DNA from: Mesotaenium endlicherianum
Taxonomy: Eukaryota; Streptophyta; Zygnematophyceae; Zygnematales; Mesotaeniaceae
Assembly: GCA_009602735.1 (NCBI GenBank)
Contig: WELA01002374.1
Span: 47,763-111,762, forward strand
Length of the DNA stretch: 64,000 nucleotides
Reading direction: 5' to 3'
The translations under genes and the position numbers were made by a program. This document shows positions 35,716 to 48,224 of the stretch, in pieces. Below the pieces are notes generated by a model. It did not search any database and was not told the origin of the DNA. It saw only the letters and a program-made list of their open reading frames with translations. Position 1 is the first letter of the stretch; each line of letters opens with the position of its first letter.

Positions 35716-38700
35716 TTAGGGAGGTGCTCCAGCCGCCCGTAGGTGGAACCATTTCAACGCCCCTTTGGCAATAGTCAAATGGTCTTTAAATTCCCAAGTG
35801 TCCCCAGAGGCATCGTGACCCTTCCATCGAATGAGGTACTTCATGACATATTTAGACGATCGACGGACCGAGCGCGCGTCTAAAATTTCCTCAACCTCAT
35901 ATTCCTCAAGGTCGCCTTCCCGGACAGCTGGGACCGGTCCTGGTTGGACAGGTAACCGACCTGTGAACAGTGTATCACCTTTGATGTATGGTTCCAGGAC
36001 GGAGACATTAAAGACCGGATGACCCTTGTATTCGGCTGACATGTTCAGGTTGTAAGCATTCTTACCAATACGACGTACCACCGAATATGGACCGACCCAG
36101 ACCGGGCCAAGCTTTTTCTTACCCACACCAGGGAGGTACAGATGCTGAGAATGCAGTTTGACCAAATCGCCTTTAGAAAAGGTCTGTTCTCGACGGTGCT
36201 GATTAGCGTACTTTTGTTGGTTTTCTTGGGCTCTGTGCAGGTTCTGCTCGACTTCTGACAGCGTGTCAGCAAACTCCTGAGTTAACTGGAGGGAGACCGG
36301 ATTGTCAATCCCTTCAGGGTGAGTTAAAGACTCCCCTAGGACATCTAAAGGAGACTTAGGGACTCTACCTAGGCTTGGTTCAAAAGGAGTCTTGCCCATT
36401 GACGCGTGCACCGCACTGTTGACCGCAAATTGGATTTGGGGTAACAGGTCATCCCAATTATCTTGTTTTTGGTTAACATAGGCTCTCAGTACCTCTTGCA
36501 GAACTCGGTTAGTTCTTTCAGTCTGCCCATCAGTTTGAGGGTGGTTTGGTGTGCTGAGCAGCTGTTTGACTCCCATTGACCCCATTAAAGCCCTCCAGAA
36601 CTTAAAGGTAAATTTTGAGTCCCTGTCTGAGATTATATTAGAGGGTAGCCCATGTTGGCATACTACATGGTTGTAGAACTGTCTCGCTGTTTCGAGTGCA
36701 GTTACTTTGACAGTTGTGGGGATGAAAATGACCATTTTGGTTAGTTTATCCACGACTACCAGTATTGAATCATGCCCATTGGCAGTTCGTGGCAATGTGA
36801 CCACCCAGTCCATGGATATTGTTTCCCAGCGGCCAGCTGGGATGGGCAACGGTTGTAAGAGGCCCCCCGGTGGTGTGTGCCTAGACTTATTCTTTTGACA
36901 CTGGTCACAGGACTTAACGTATTTCAGGACCTCCCAAGGTAATCTCTCCCAATGATAATGTTTTGCCAATTTGCCAACAGTTTTGGCCTGCCCCAAATGC
37001 CCACCCAGTAAACTGTCATGTGCTTGACTCAATAAAAGGGACCTCATTTTCACGTTATTAGGAATGACCAGCTTCAGCCTGCCTGAAGTGGTTTCAGTTA
37101 CCCAGACCCCTCCCTTAAGCTTATACCCGAGTGCAGTAGCACGACACATACCAGTAGTGGGGCTGGGCTCAAATGTTGGGCTCAAATGTTTGGTCAGAAA
37201 GGTAGGCTTTCCTAAGTTGTTCAAGAAAGGACTTTTTCAGCTTGAGTGAAGTGAGTGCACACAGGACTTTATCTACAGCATGCTGACTAAAGTTCCTTTC
37301 TTGCAAGTCAGGTCTTCTAGAGAGTGCATCAGCAGGATTCAACTTCCCTGGTTTGTAGTCGATACAAACTTGAAATTGCTCCAGCATCTGGCTCCAGCGG
37401 TTCTCCCTCCTTGATAGCTTGGACTTCTTCTGAAAGTGAGTCAGAGATAGATGATCTGTAATCACCTTAAAAGCTTTACCATGTAAGTATGCTCTCCACC
37501 GTTTGAGCACGTGAATGATAGCTAGCAGCTCTTTATCATGCATTGAGTAATTAATTTCCGCTGGATTAAATTTCATAGACTCGTACAACACAGGGTGCCA
37601 CTCCTGCCGTACCTTACCATCCTTTGTAGTTTTGTCAGCAGGCTGCAACAAAATAGCACCCATGGCAAAGTCAGAGGCATCAGTAACCACCTGCACCAGT
37701 TTGCGGGGGTCATACACGACTAGCACCGGGACAGAACAAAGCGCATCTTTAAGGGTCTGGAAGGCAGCTTGCTGCTCTTCCCCCCACACATACCCTATGT
37801 CTTTCTTAGTAAGGTCAGTCAGTTTACTGGCCTTTGTAGAATAATTCTCAATAAATCTCCTATAGTAGTTAGCCAACCCAAGGAAGGATCTAACTTTGGA
37901 GACAGACTGTGGTACTGGCCAGTCCCTTATGGTCTGGACTTTCTTAGGGTCCACACTGATGCCTTCTTTACTGACAACGTGGCCTAAGAATTCAATACTT
38001 TCCTTAAAGAAATCACACTTGCTCATTTTAGCATATAAGTGATCTTTTCTCAGAGTGTCCATGACGGTCTTTAAGTGTTCAGTGTGCTGAGCTTCATCTT
38101 TAGAGAAAATTAAAATATCATCCAGGAAAACTCGCACAAACTTATCCAAATAAGGTCTGAAAATGTCATTCATAGCACCCATGAAGGTCGCAGGAGCATT
38201 AGTCAGTCCAAATGGCATCACGTTGAAATCATAGTGTCCATAACGTGTGCGGAAGGCAGTCTTGTGTTCATCCCCCTCAGCAATTCTGATTTGATGATAA
38301 CCACTCTTGAGATCCATCTTACTGAACACCTTAGCNCACCTTAGCACCAAACAGGGTATCAAGCAAGTCCTCAATTTTGGGTAAAGCATACTTGTTCTTT
38401 ACTGTAATTCTGTTAAGACTTCTGTAATCCACACACATCCGCATACTCCCATCCTTTTTCTTAACAAATAGGATGGGTGCGCCATAAGGTGATTTACTGG
38501 GGGAAATGTAACCATTTTCCTCAAGCTCTGCAATCTGTGTTTTCAACTCCTCGCTCTCCACATAAGACAAGCCATAAGTGCGTTGCCAGGGTGGTTGACT
38601 CCCAGGTAATAAATCAATCCTATGATCTACTTCCCTCTTAGGGGGTAGTCCCGAAGGCATATTAAATACATCCGTATACTGAGCAACAATTTTCGCAGCA

Positions 38701-39622
38701 GTAGGGTGCTCCGGAGGGCTTACCTTTCTCTCCACCACTTCTTCAGGTTGAGGAGGTACCTCTCTTAGCAGCATACAGAACATTCTGTCTTCCTTCTGGT
38801 TCCAGCTTTTGACGAACTCCATTGCATTCAGCAACTTGCATCCTTCTGGAAGCCTCTTCTTTTCCTTCAGTTGCCATCCACACAGGACAAGAGGAAGAGC
38901 ATTGGTGGGTGCCTAGTTAGTCTGCCCATCACTGGCTCCTCTCACTTTAACTGTACCTCTGATCCAACACACTTCAGCTTGATGTCTCTTAAGCCAGGAC
39001 CTGCCTAGCACGAGATCATAAAAGTCAATGTTGAGTACCTCAAATGTAAGCGTTTCAGTTAGAACTGCAATGCCAGAACCTAACTGGACCTCAATAGGCT
39101 TGGTTATAACTCCTCCCAAGATACTTGAGGCATCTCCAAGGAATATTTTTATATCCCTTGGGTGTCAGTAGGCAGCCTTAGCTGCTTAACTAAGTCCTCA
39201 TGGATAAAAGTATGTGACGCCCCTCCGTCAACAAATGCCCTCACCTTCCTACCTGCAATCATGCAATGCAGTAGGATAGGGGGGACTGTCTTTTCCTGAC
39301 TTTTGCATTGTTCTCCTGACTTAGCAAAGAAATGTTGGACATCAGGTGGAACAAGAGCATCCAGAGTGTGCACTCTCTGGATGTCTATAGTGCTGATGGT
39401 CTCCTTTATCTGGTTGTCAAGCATGCATAGTGAATCCAGTTCAGCAGGACCCATAATACCTGCTACGAGGGCAGCTAGTGACGACTCACTTTCTCTAGCA
39501 TCCTCACAGTCAGTGGACTGGATTACTGACTGTTGCTGTCTTTTAAAGGCTGGTCTTTTCTCTCGACCTTCGGAAGGTGCTTGTCTGGACACTGCTCTGT
39601 GAAGTGACCCGTCTGCTGGCAA
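35716..39622 (-). mobile_element. Element A pol region with chromodomain
   Basis: In order: an aspartic protease segment (FVDGGASHTFI), RT ([33 protein letters not shown]), RNase H ([14 protein letters not shown]), integrase (CDQCQKNKSR zinc finger, DRDSKFT and NHPQTDGQTER core) and a C-terminal chromodomain (EYEVEEILDAR, IRWKGHD) that in chromoviruses targets integration to marked chromatin. The region is broken in several places. Confidence 0.85.
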
Positions 39623-39767
39623 TGGAAGCGAACAGATTTTGCTGAGGCTGGTCTCGGCTTAGTCCTACCACCACCTCTTCCATAACCACCTTGAGAGAAA
39701 CCACCTCTACCTCTAGACTGTATAGCATAATTAAATACTCATATCCATCACCCAGATCATCCTCAGC

Positions 39768-40997
39768 CTAGTCTCCTTCAATTGCTTTGTAGGAACCGTG
39801 GGGCTTTTTGACAATCTTGGACACCAAAGCATTACTCTGGCGCTTGTGATTGAACTGCTGCTGATCCCAGGCATCAGCATCCTGGATCAAGTCAGCCAGT
39901 TTCTCATACTTCTTCTCAGCGAAATGACCAGAGACTTCGGATTTCAAGCCATACCTGAAGTATGCTATCCTATACCGTTCTGGCAAGTCTGGCTGTTTCA
40001 TCATGTTCTCCTGGAACTTTTGAGCAAACTCAGCAACTGAAGTGGTCTGCTTCAGTGTCAGGGAGATCATCGCATAGATAGCTTTCTCCTGCTGGTTGAT
40101 GACATCAAACTTCTCATGCAACTTTTCGACAAACTCTCCCCACGGAGGGTCACCGAGTTGCCGAGCCTTACGCTCTCCTTTCCAGTAAAGCCACCAGTCT
40201 GCGGCACTGCCTTTCAGTAGCGCACCGGTGTGCCTGACCTTCTCGTAATCTTGCAGTTCTGGGTAGTTCTCCAGCCACTGCTCAACATCCGCGAGAAACT
40301 TGATCAGGTAATATTTTCTGTTTCCCTCAGGATCATATTCCTGGGGAGGTTTCGGCTTGGGCTTACTAGGCCCTCGGCCACCACCACTAGTGGTTTGAGA
40401 CCCCAGTTGGTCTCTGTCCCGCAGTAGAGACATTATGATTTTTTTGTCCTCTTGTCGGGACTGATACATGGTTGCCATTTGCGACTGCATTTGAACGAAC
40501 AATGCTCCCAAGTCTACACTCTGGAGTGGTAGTCTAGCAAATGCAGCAGCAACATTGGCATCTACTCGCTGAGTAGTGTCCTCAACAGTCTCTCTCGCTC
40601 CTGCAGCAGCAATTCCTGCCGCATTCAGCCGGTCACGTATTTGATCTAGGGGTACATTGAGTTGTACAGCAGGAGGTGGGTTCAGAACATTGGCCCTGGA
40701 TGCCATGAGTTCTTCAATCGTGCGCTCGTCAGCGGGCTGTCCTTCCCTCCTTTCTGTATCTACAGCAGCCTTTGCTAATTGTTCAGCTAATTTGGCTCTC
40801 TGCTCCTCAGCTTGCTGTGCTGCAACTGCGGCAATAGCAGCTGCCTCATCTGCAGCCTCTCTAGTTGCAATATCTGCCACTGCTTCAGAATAGGTACGGG
40901 TTTCCGCTACATGGCTTTCCGCCTGGTTTTCGACATTCTCGTTATCCTGGTTCTCCATGTCTTGGGAGTTGCTAGTTTGAGACCTTGTCCTTACCAT
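39768..40997 (-). CDS. Element A gag
   Basis: A 409-codon frame with an Ala/Glu/Gln-rich N-terminal half (predicted coiled coil) and a retrotransposon gag domain: DVEQWLENYP, GSAADWWLYWKG, WGEFVEKLHEKFDV, SVAEFAQKFQ. It forms the capsid shell of the element. It starts 35 bases inside the 5' LTR. Confidence 0.85.
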   Translation of the reverse strand: MVRTRSQTSNSQDMENQDNENVENQAESHVAETRTYSEAVADIATREAADEAAAIAAVAAQQAEEQRAKLAEQLAKAAVDTERREGQPADERTIEELMASRANVLNPPPAVQLNVPLDQIRDRLNAAGIAAAGARETVEDTTQRVDANVAAAFARLPLQSVDLGALFVQMQSQMATMYQSRQEDKKIIMSLLRDRDQLGSQTTSGGGRGPSKPKPKPPQEYDPEGNRKYYLIKFLADVEQWLENYPELQDYEKVRHTGALLKGSAADWWLYWKGERKARQLGDPPWGEFVEKLHEKFDVINQQEKAIYAMISLTLKQTTSVAEFAQKFQENMMKQPDLPERYRIAYFRYGLKSEVSGHFAEKKYEKLADLIQDADAWDQQQFNHKRQSNALVSKIVKKPHGSYKAIEGD

Positions 40998-41018
40998 ACA
41001 AAGAAGACTGTGATAATT

Positions 41019-41030
41019 GCTCCGATACCA
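41019..41030 (-). promoter_or_regulatory. Element A primer-binding site (tRNA-iMet)
   Basis: The minus strand reads TGGTATCGGAGC, complementary to the 3' end of initiator tRNA-Met as in most plant gypsy and copia elements. It lies one base inside the 5' LTR. Confidence 0.85.
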
Positions 41031-41031
41031 C

Positions 41032-41750
41032 TGAAATGAATCGACTTACCAAATAGGCAATTAACAATGTTTAAAGATCTTTATATCAGCAAGTAATCTT
41101 AATGGTATTTTTCGTTAACTGGTTAAACGGCAAAGGACAACACACTAGCAGTGAACAATACTCGTAAGTCAAATGTGAGTTGACTAGCATCAATAATGCA
41201 ATCAGTAAACTCTTACATAAGCAAGGTTAGAAGACAGTGCGTATCAATGGCTTCTTGCCTTGGATTCCGGTTTCTCTCAGTAAGCTGTACAAGAGAGTTG
41301 GCCTCGTTTCCGAATGCCGAACTCGAGAGCAATGCCTAGTATATGTACATGGAATGAGTTTACTGTTCAACGACCAGTGCGATGGCACCGCCTACCCGGG
41401 AGTTAACCACGTTGGTAGGACCTCGGTTAACCAAATCCACCGCCATCTCCCATCATCCCGAATCGCCATCCATCATAGGGATGTCATCTGGCCATTCATC
41501 TAGCATACCACACTTAGATGCATATCGAGGCAGTTCGTTGCTACCGAGTACGGAAGTCAGCTGGCTGTCAAAGAATGTGTCAGCAAGCTGACTTAAGTTG
41601 ACTTCAGCCTGCTGCTTCCTGCTGAGTCATTAAATTGATATTAAACAATGTCCAGCAGACTGATTATCAACTAGAGTTCAGTAGGCTGAACCTAAATAAC
41701 TTATTATATTTAAATGAATATTATATCTACTAATATACTGATTCATTACA
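41032..41750 (-). repeat. Element A 5' LTR
   Basis: A 719-bp LTR, TGAAATGAAT to GATTCATTACA in plus orientation. It is separated by one base from the tRNA-Met primer-binding site at 41019-41030. Confidence 0.85.
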
Positions 41751-44494
41751 ACAACCTTCAGCATGCTGCAACTTCTATGTGAAGAGGCTTCGGCAGCAAC
41801 AATGGCATCCTACAGATACCCCCTACTCCCAACCGTGGCTGTGACATTGTGTGCTTCTCTCATTTGCCACATCGATTTGTGCTTGGTGGGTTTAGGGTAT
41901 GTGCCTTGTGCTTGAATGCTATGTGTTAGACGGTGCTTTGTGGTACTTGATGGGATCGTAGGAGCTTGGGGTTTAAGCTTAAGGTGGGTTTAGTCAGTGT
42001 GCTGAGGTTTATGGATGCGGGTCTTATGTGATTGTTGACTTAGGTTAAGTCAGCCTGCTGCATTATTTGACCTAATGTGGTTAAGGGGTTAAGGGCTTAG
42101 GGTTTATGGACACAAGGGCTTTCCTTTGACTCGCTTCTACTTTGCATGGTTTACTAAGAGTCCGAGAGCAGCCGCGGATAATGGGTACTTTGAGTGCTTG
42201 AGTTAAATGAGCTCTTGGTGTTGCCATGCTATAGATCAGCATATCGCAACTTAGGTTCGTACGATGTGTTGAGTGATGTATGGGAAGTCAACGTGGATAC
42301 TAGAGGGGGTTTGACTACTTGCCTTAGGTCCAGTTGGCTATAGGTTTTGGATGCCACCTGTACACTTGGTCAAGTGTAAGGAGGTGTGTGTCTTTGTCAT
42401 AGGGACGATCTGGACATATTAGCAGTGTGCTAAGTTTCTGCCGGCCTCGCAGCTAACTGAGCTCGCTAGAGGCGCATGCTAGGTAGTATGCAAGGTGCAT
42501 TGGTATATGCGTCAGGTGCATGGAATTTGCATCCCGGGTGCTAGAGGTAGTGGATCGTCGTTAGCATACCGTAGAGCAGGTGTAAAATGGGCCCTGCTGT
42601 AATAGACTCACTATGCACACCTAAGTAAAGACAGAAGAGACCATCGACATTATAGACGTTCTCGCAATGCATGGCTTGAATGATCTTGTTTGGTATGATG
42701 CACAAACACTTTTCTTGCTAGCTTGGGGTTACAGTGCAAAAGTCTTACCAATGATTTATGCACGCTGTTGGGAACTATGTAAGATGGAGTCATTAGATCT
42801 TGAGTAGACTGATGCAGCTAGGGTGTGGTGTTTACCATGAAAGGCAACTTACACACTGGCTTGTTGTCTGTTTGACAGATTGAGACCAGCAAGCAGAGTG
42901 TGAAGCGATGGTGACATACAGGTCAAGAGAGGCCGAGGAGTTGGCATGCTAGACGCTGCTATGTGACGCTTCCCCACTTGTCCTTTGGGCAACGTCAGGC
43001 AAGAAGGCTTGAAGGAGGGAGTATCCTGAAACATCAGAATTATGATACAGTTGGTTGTTTTTGTTCCCTTTTCACTTGGATTGTTGACTCTCATTTGGCG
43101 GTTGTTATTTTGGCGTATGTCTTGCTAGGAATGACTGGTATGAGTCATTGTATGCATGCGTTGGTAGAGTCAGCTAACTGGGCTACTCTTTGGTATTGGA
43201 GGAACTTGCTAATGGGGCCGGGTGTCCTTATCTCATAGCAAGTTATCTACACTTCCAAATGGAGGAGTGTAATACGCTGGCTTGAGATTGGGTTATTCAT
43301 GGATAAAGCTTTATGGTTAGAGAGTCTGAATGGCAGTACACTCTTCCCTATGCCACTCTGGGCATTGCTCTAATCCTGAAAAATGGACTTATTTTTAAGG
43401 GGGGGGGGACTTTCTTTCTTGCTTACTTAGGTGTTTGCACTTTGTGTCCTCTCTCGGTTTTCCTTTGTTGCTTCTTCTCCACCCACTCGTACCGCCGCAA
43501 TCCTCTGTGACTGTCACTCTGTGTGTTTCTTATGATGCGGAGTTGTTGGCACTTCTTGGTGTGCTTATGTGGTTAGAGCTGTCGGGTCGACAGCTATTTA
43601 AGTTGGGGAGAGGGAGATGGGATGTGTATGAGGAGTATTCAGTAAGCTGTGCTTACCTGCATACTTAACAGCAAGTGTATGTACTAATCGGGTCATACAC
43701 TGCCACATCCTATGTGTGTACTGCATTAATATCAGGAGCATTAGTGACTGACTGGTGTAAACTGTGAGTTGCAATACACTGTTGGAGCAAGTGTACGTAC
43801 TACTTGAGTAAGTACATTGCCATAAGTTGGGATTGGGTAGCAGTGATGCATGGCACATCAGGGACCTGCTTGAGGTGACCAGCATATTGCTCAAAACCAT
43901 ATGTTTTTTTGAACTTAGTGTGTTCTGAAAATGTGGTTAAAATTTAAAATTTTCTTGGGCTCATTAACCTGATGCTTTTCATCTTGCAAGGGCATTCAAT
44001 ACCATCAAATCAGTTGGTCTCCCTTTTTCTTCAGTACGCTGAATTTTGAGCAGGTACCTAAGTCACAAGAAATTGCTTGTGAGGAGCTTTCAAGGTGTGA
44101 GCACGGCAGGAGTTGAAGACCAAGAGAAGGAGAAAAGGCTTAGTTCAGTTGGCTGAGCCTTAATAACATTCTTTCATTGTTTGACCTGGAAAGGAGGCTG
44201 TTCGATTTGGGTGTGGTTTGCATGGTGTGAGGTGCTCCATTGTGTCTTTCAACTGGAAGGACTACTGTGAGTAGGAGTAAGTCCATACATGTCTTCAGTT
44301 TATGATGGTGAAGTCAGATGGTGGCTTGCAAGACAGTTTGCTGTGATTGATTTTTTACTTGCATTGGGTAGGTGAATATATCACGTTCATGTTTTGTTTG
44401 CTTGCTTTGCTTCACCTAGTTGACTAAAGTGTATTATTAAATAAAATTGTTTCTTGAGTGTTGTCGAGGCGACAACAATTTAAGTTGGGAAGAT
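41751..44494 (+). mobile_element. Non-coding interior of a related LTR element (E)
   Basis: This 2.7-kb stretch holds no convincing gene. It ends with the same signals as element A in the opposite direction: a GTTGTCG-AGG-CGACAAC hairpin (44460-44476), a purine-rich AAGTTGGGAAGAT tract and an LTR start at 44495. It is therefore probably the interior 3' part of a plus-oriented element of the A family or a close relative, possibly non-autonomous. It abuts the A LTR at 41750 with no 5' LTR of its own. Confidence 0.45.
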
Positions 44495-45757
44495 TGTAAT
44501 GAATTAATTCATTATTTATTTAATTAATTGCATGTATCAATACAACACTAAATAAGTATTATGTCAATATACTCACATGCGCAAGTTCATTTAAATGAAT
44601 GTATGTCGATTTAATGCGAGTATACTTACTTTGTCAAAAAGGTCAGCAGGATGACTTTTGTATCATTGTGTAGTTTGCTGACTTTGTTGAGAAGGTCAAG
44701 AGGATGACTTTTGTATCATAGTATAGTCTGTTAAGATTTATAGATCAGTTATATATAGGATGTAATATTAGCAGGATGACATATAGTAAGCTTGCTTGAT
44801 ATTAGTCAGTATACTTAGCTTCAGTATGCTGAGGGTAGGTATATTTATTTAGATTATTACTTGTAGATTGGCACATGTGACCGTAGTATACTGAAAGTCG
44901 GAAGGTCGACTGAGATTTGGTAAACCGATGTCCTACCAGTGTGGTTAACTCCTGGGTAGGCGGAGCCGTCGTCAGTCAACTGAACAATTAGGACTTCAGT
45001 CAACCGACCAATTGATATGGTCGTTATACCTAGATCCGTGGGTCCCAACTTAACGGGTTTCCCACGAAACGGCGCACCTTGCGCCGTGGTCAACCAGGTG
45101 GTCACTAGGTACATAGCAGGCTGGGATCTCGTGGTCCCTCATTCTGGACAGTAGGCTTTACAGTCGGGTTTCTACTTGCAAGTCATGTGTGCACTTTTGG
45201 GTTCGTTCTAATGACCAGCCTTCACGGAAATTGACATGGCTGCTTTGTCTGCGCTCCAAATGGAGCGAACTAGGACTTTTTGGAAAGGTCTTGTCAAGAT
45301 GCATCCGTTGCCGTTAAGTTTGCTCAGTTTGGAGTAGTTTTGACGGAGTTATGCCCTCTGACATTTCGGGGTCGCAGAGCGGACAGATTCCATGGTTTTG
45401 CACCTAAGTCAGTGGGATGTGTTTTAGCTACTTTATGGTCATCTGAATGAGAGCGCCTTTGCTATTCAGTCCCCTGATGTTGTGTATGTGCTTATGCATG
45501 CTTGTATGCCTGGGTAGGGAAGAGGCCATGAGTTTCTAAAGGAGAAGCTCTAGTCCTCAAGCTCGCCTCTTTCTTCCGCCTTGTACTAGCTTGCAACTAT
45601 GGCACACTACGGTAAGTGAGTCAAGGGTTATAGATGAGTAAACGGAATTCATATTAAAGAGCGAAAATCGCTCCCTGATTGCACACGCTTCCACCAATCT
45701 CTGATCTTATATATTTAGATGAAATATATTAATCTTGAATAAGCAAGATTCATTTCA
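44495..45757 (+). repeat. Divergent LTR related to element A (element E)
   Basis: It starts TGTAATGAATT and ends GATTCATTTCA, the reverse complement of the A LTR ends. Its middle (about 44920-44970) matches the conserved block of the A LTR (GTCCTACCA, GTGGTTAACTCC, GGGTAGGCGG). It is longer (about 1.26 kb) and much more diverged, so it is a different subfamily or has an internal insertion. Confidence 0.6.
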
Positions 45758-48180
45758 TCCAGACTCTTGGCACAACACAGGAAATCATCCAAATAAGGCA
45801 GATTCTCTCCACCTGCCCACTAGTTCTTTCAAGACCTTGGTGAGTACATGTGGTGCAGTAGCTAGGCCAAAAGATAATGAACAAAAGTTACATGTTACAC
45901 CTTCTAATCTGAATGCTAGGAACCTATGGAAGGCAGGGTGCACCGGGACATGGTGATACCCAGCCTTCATGTCAACAGAGAACATACAGTCCTCTCTCTC
46001 TAGCACATCCAATATAGCTTAGAGACCCTTTCACACTTGAAGTGGCTTACACGTATGAATTTGTTCACAATCCTTAGATCTAATATGAGCCTGGGTTTCT
46101 CCCCTTCCACTACATGAAGGGGACTGACACACACTGGAGGCTCCCTGTCAGACCAGATCTTAGCTGCTCCTGTCACTACTAACTCCTACACAACACTTCT
46201 AGCAACCTCTATGTGGGAGTCTGTGGTCTTGTGATTGTCTTTAGTAAAAGGCGGAGGGGGATCTTGCCTCTACTCCAGCCTATAACCTCTGCCAATGTAG
46301 GATAAAACAAAAGTGCTAGTGCACCAAGACTTCCACCAAATTATCCTTTGTGTAAGTCTCTTAGCCAAACCAGAAATTTCTGGTAAAGGAGAGGGTTGGA
46401 CCTCTCTCTTGACCTCCTCTCTCTATCTTAGCAATATCATAAATTTCAAATCATCTTCATGCATTTCATTTGAAGCACAAGATACACAGCATCATATCAC
46501 ATCAAACGTCCATTCTCGTGGAACTGATTGTCTCAGCTCTTATGTAGAAAATTGATAGTCTCAATTTTTGTATTCAGATCAAAATTGATTGTCTCAATTT
46601 CTACTACTAACTGATCATCTCAGTGTACTCTAAGCTGATTGTCTCAACCGAATTTGCAAACATTCATATCATAATATGGCAAGGTCCTTGTAACAAAGGA
46701 TGCTATTCACAAGATTCAAATGATTCCATCAAATCATGAATTCAATTTTTATTCATAATGATTGCACAGTTACATTACTGCCTTGTAAGTTTTCTACTGC
46801 CTCTGACCTGCCTAAAAGTTATTGTTTTGTGAGAGAGGAGGTTGTTGCCTGGGGTGATTCACTGGAGGATGCTGCTGGTTGAACTGAGGCTGGCTGTTGA
46901 AATTATTGAATGCTGGGTTAAAGTTTAAACTGGAGAACATGCTAATTGAACTGGGGTAACTGTTGCATCCGAGGAGCGACCTCGTAATATGGTTTGTTAT
47001 AGAGGCAAGTCTTAGAGGTATGACCAGGTGCATAACATGTAAAACAAATCTAGCTATCCTTCACTGACTGGGGGGATAGGTTGGCGCTGAGGCTTGGTGT
47101 TTTCTTCAGTCTTAGGCTTCTGGGGAACAACACGCTCGGGTTTCTTCCTCTTAGCTAAGACTTTAGACAACTTATTCTCCCACTCATTCTCTGCCTTGTC
47201 TGCATTTATCAACCTAACCACTTGTAATGCCACATTCCAGCCATGAGCATCAGCAGTATTAATCTGCCTAGCACGCTGAGCAACAGAGGACAAACCTTCC
47301 ATTTGCAGCTTCTTAGCTTCTTCAATGTCTTACTTCTCTAGGGCTGTCTGGGTGTCTTCAATCAGATCAACCATCTCTGAATAGGCCTTCATATGCAGTT
47401 TGTTGACCTCGGACAACTTGTGCTCCCCCATAAGATCTTGCTTGGTCTTCAGACGCTTGACCTGCTGAATTAGCTTCTCACCATCAACCGCCTTTGTTAC
47501 CTTGTCTTCAGCCAGCGTAGTAATCAGTCGTTGAAGCTGACCAATTTGCTGAGTAACCGATGCCAACAAAAGGCCTCCCATATCTCCAGCACCTGCAATA
47601 TAGCGAGCAGGGTCTGGGAGGGCAAAATTCTCCCAGCTAGTCTCTTCTGAAGTCTGTGCAGATAGGCGTTCCTTAAACCACCTGTTGAAGAGAGCTCTCT
47701 GTGTAGCAGCTTCAGAGGATTCACCCACATTGTTCTTATGCTGAGAACTATTACTCTAGAGGTTATTGTCAGCTGTACGAAGTTCTCGAAGCACTCCACC
47801 CGAAGGGGTCGGGTTAGTAGTGTTGTTGTTATCAGCCGCTGCCATAGCTGCTAGACGAGCGCAAAGTAAGTTTTGCTGAGCTATTCTATGCTGTAGAGCT
47901 CTAGCCCGAATCTGGGACATGAGCGGGGAATTGTTTGCGCGTACCCTTGCAGCACTGTTTAGTTTTTGCACTGCAATGACATCTTATGGAATTCTATTGA
48001 CTTATATAGAGGATGCATTCTAGAGCTTCTTACTACTTTCTGCTAGCTGCTACTTAGAGAGTTAGAATATGGAGACTTCAATGGTATTCTAGGAATTACA
48101 CCTAATGTGTTGAACTAGCTTCCATGTAAACATCTGTAATTTTCACATGTTTCAAACTTCAATTTAATTTCATTAAATTG
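45758..48180 (-). mobile_element. Fossil retroelement with gag and DIRS-like RT remains (D)
   Basis: From high to low coordinate on the minus strand: gag-like frames (47971 to about 47050) with coiled-coil character, a zinc-knuckle-like block near 47010-47040 (CFTCYAPGHTSKTC), Asn/Gln/Pro-rich low complexity, then RT pieces (46300-45785) with SPLHVVEG, LILDLRIVN, DMKAGYHHVPVHP and FGLATAPHVLTKV. The RT wording is closer to DIRS-type (tyrosine-recombinase) elements than to the gypsy elements nearby. No recombinase is seen. It is broken, with several breaks. Family call tentative. Confidence 0.55.
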
Positions 48181-48224
48181 TCAGCTTGCCGCCAGTGTCG
48201 TGCCTAACAGCGTCGGACCCCTGG

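Larger units (their letters stand above)
26262..41750 (-). mobile_element. Ty3/gypsy chromovirus, element A (hosts element B)
   Basis: The LTRs are 26262-26981 (3') and 41032-41750 (5'), about 4-5% different by eye. A 12-base primer-binding site (TGGTATCGGAGC, initiator tRNA-Met type) lies at 41019-41030. Parts on the minus strand: gag 40997-39768; protease, RT, RNase H and integrase with a chromodomain, 39622-35716; an accessory coding region after pol (35345 down to 27094, split by element B); and a GTTGTCG hairpin before the polypurine tract at 27000-27016. It is broken, with a handful of breaks (roughly three to six). It looks young, perhaps a few million years if plant-like rates hold. 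The outer flanks show no matching target duplication. Confidence 0.85.
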
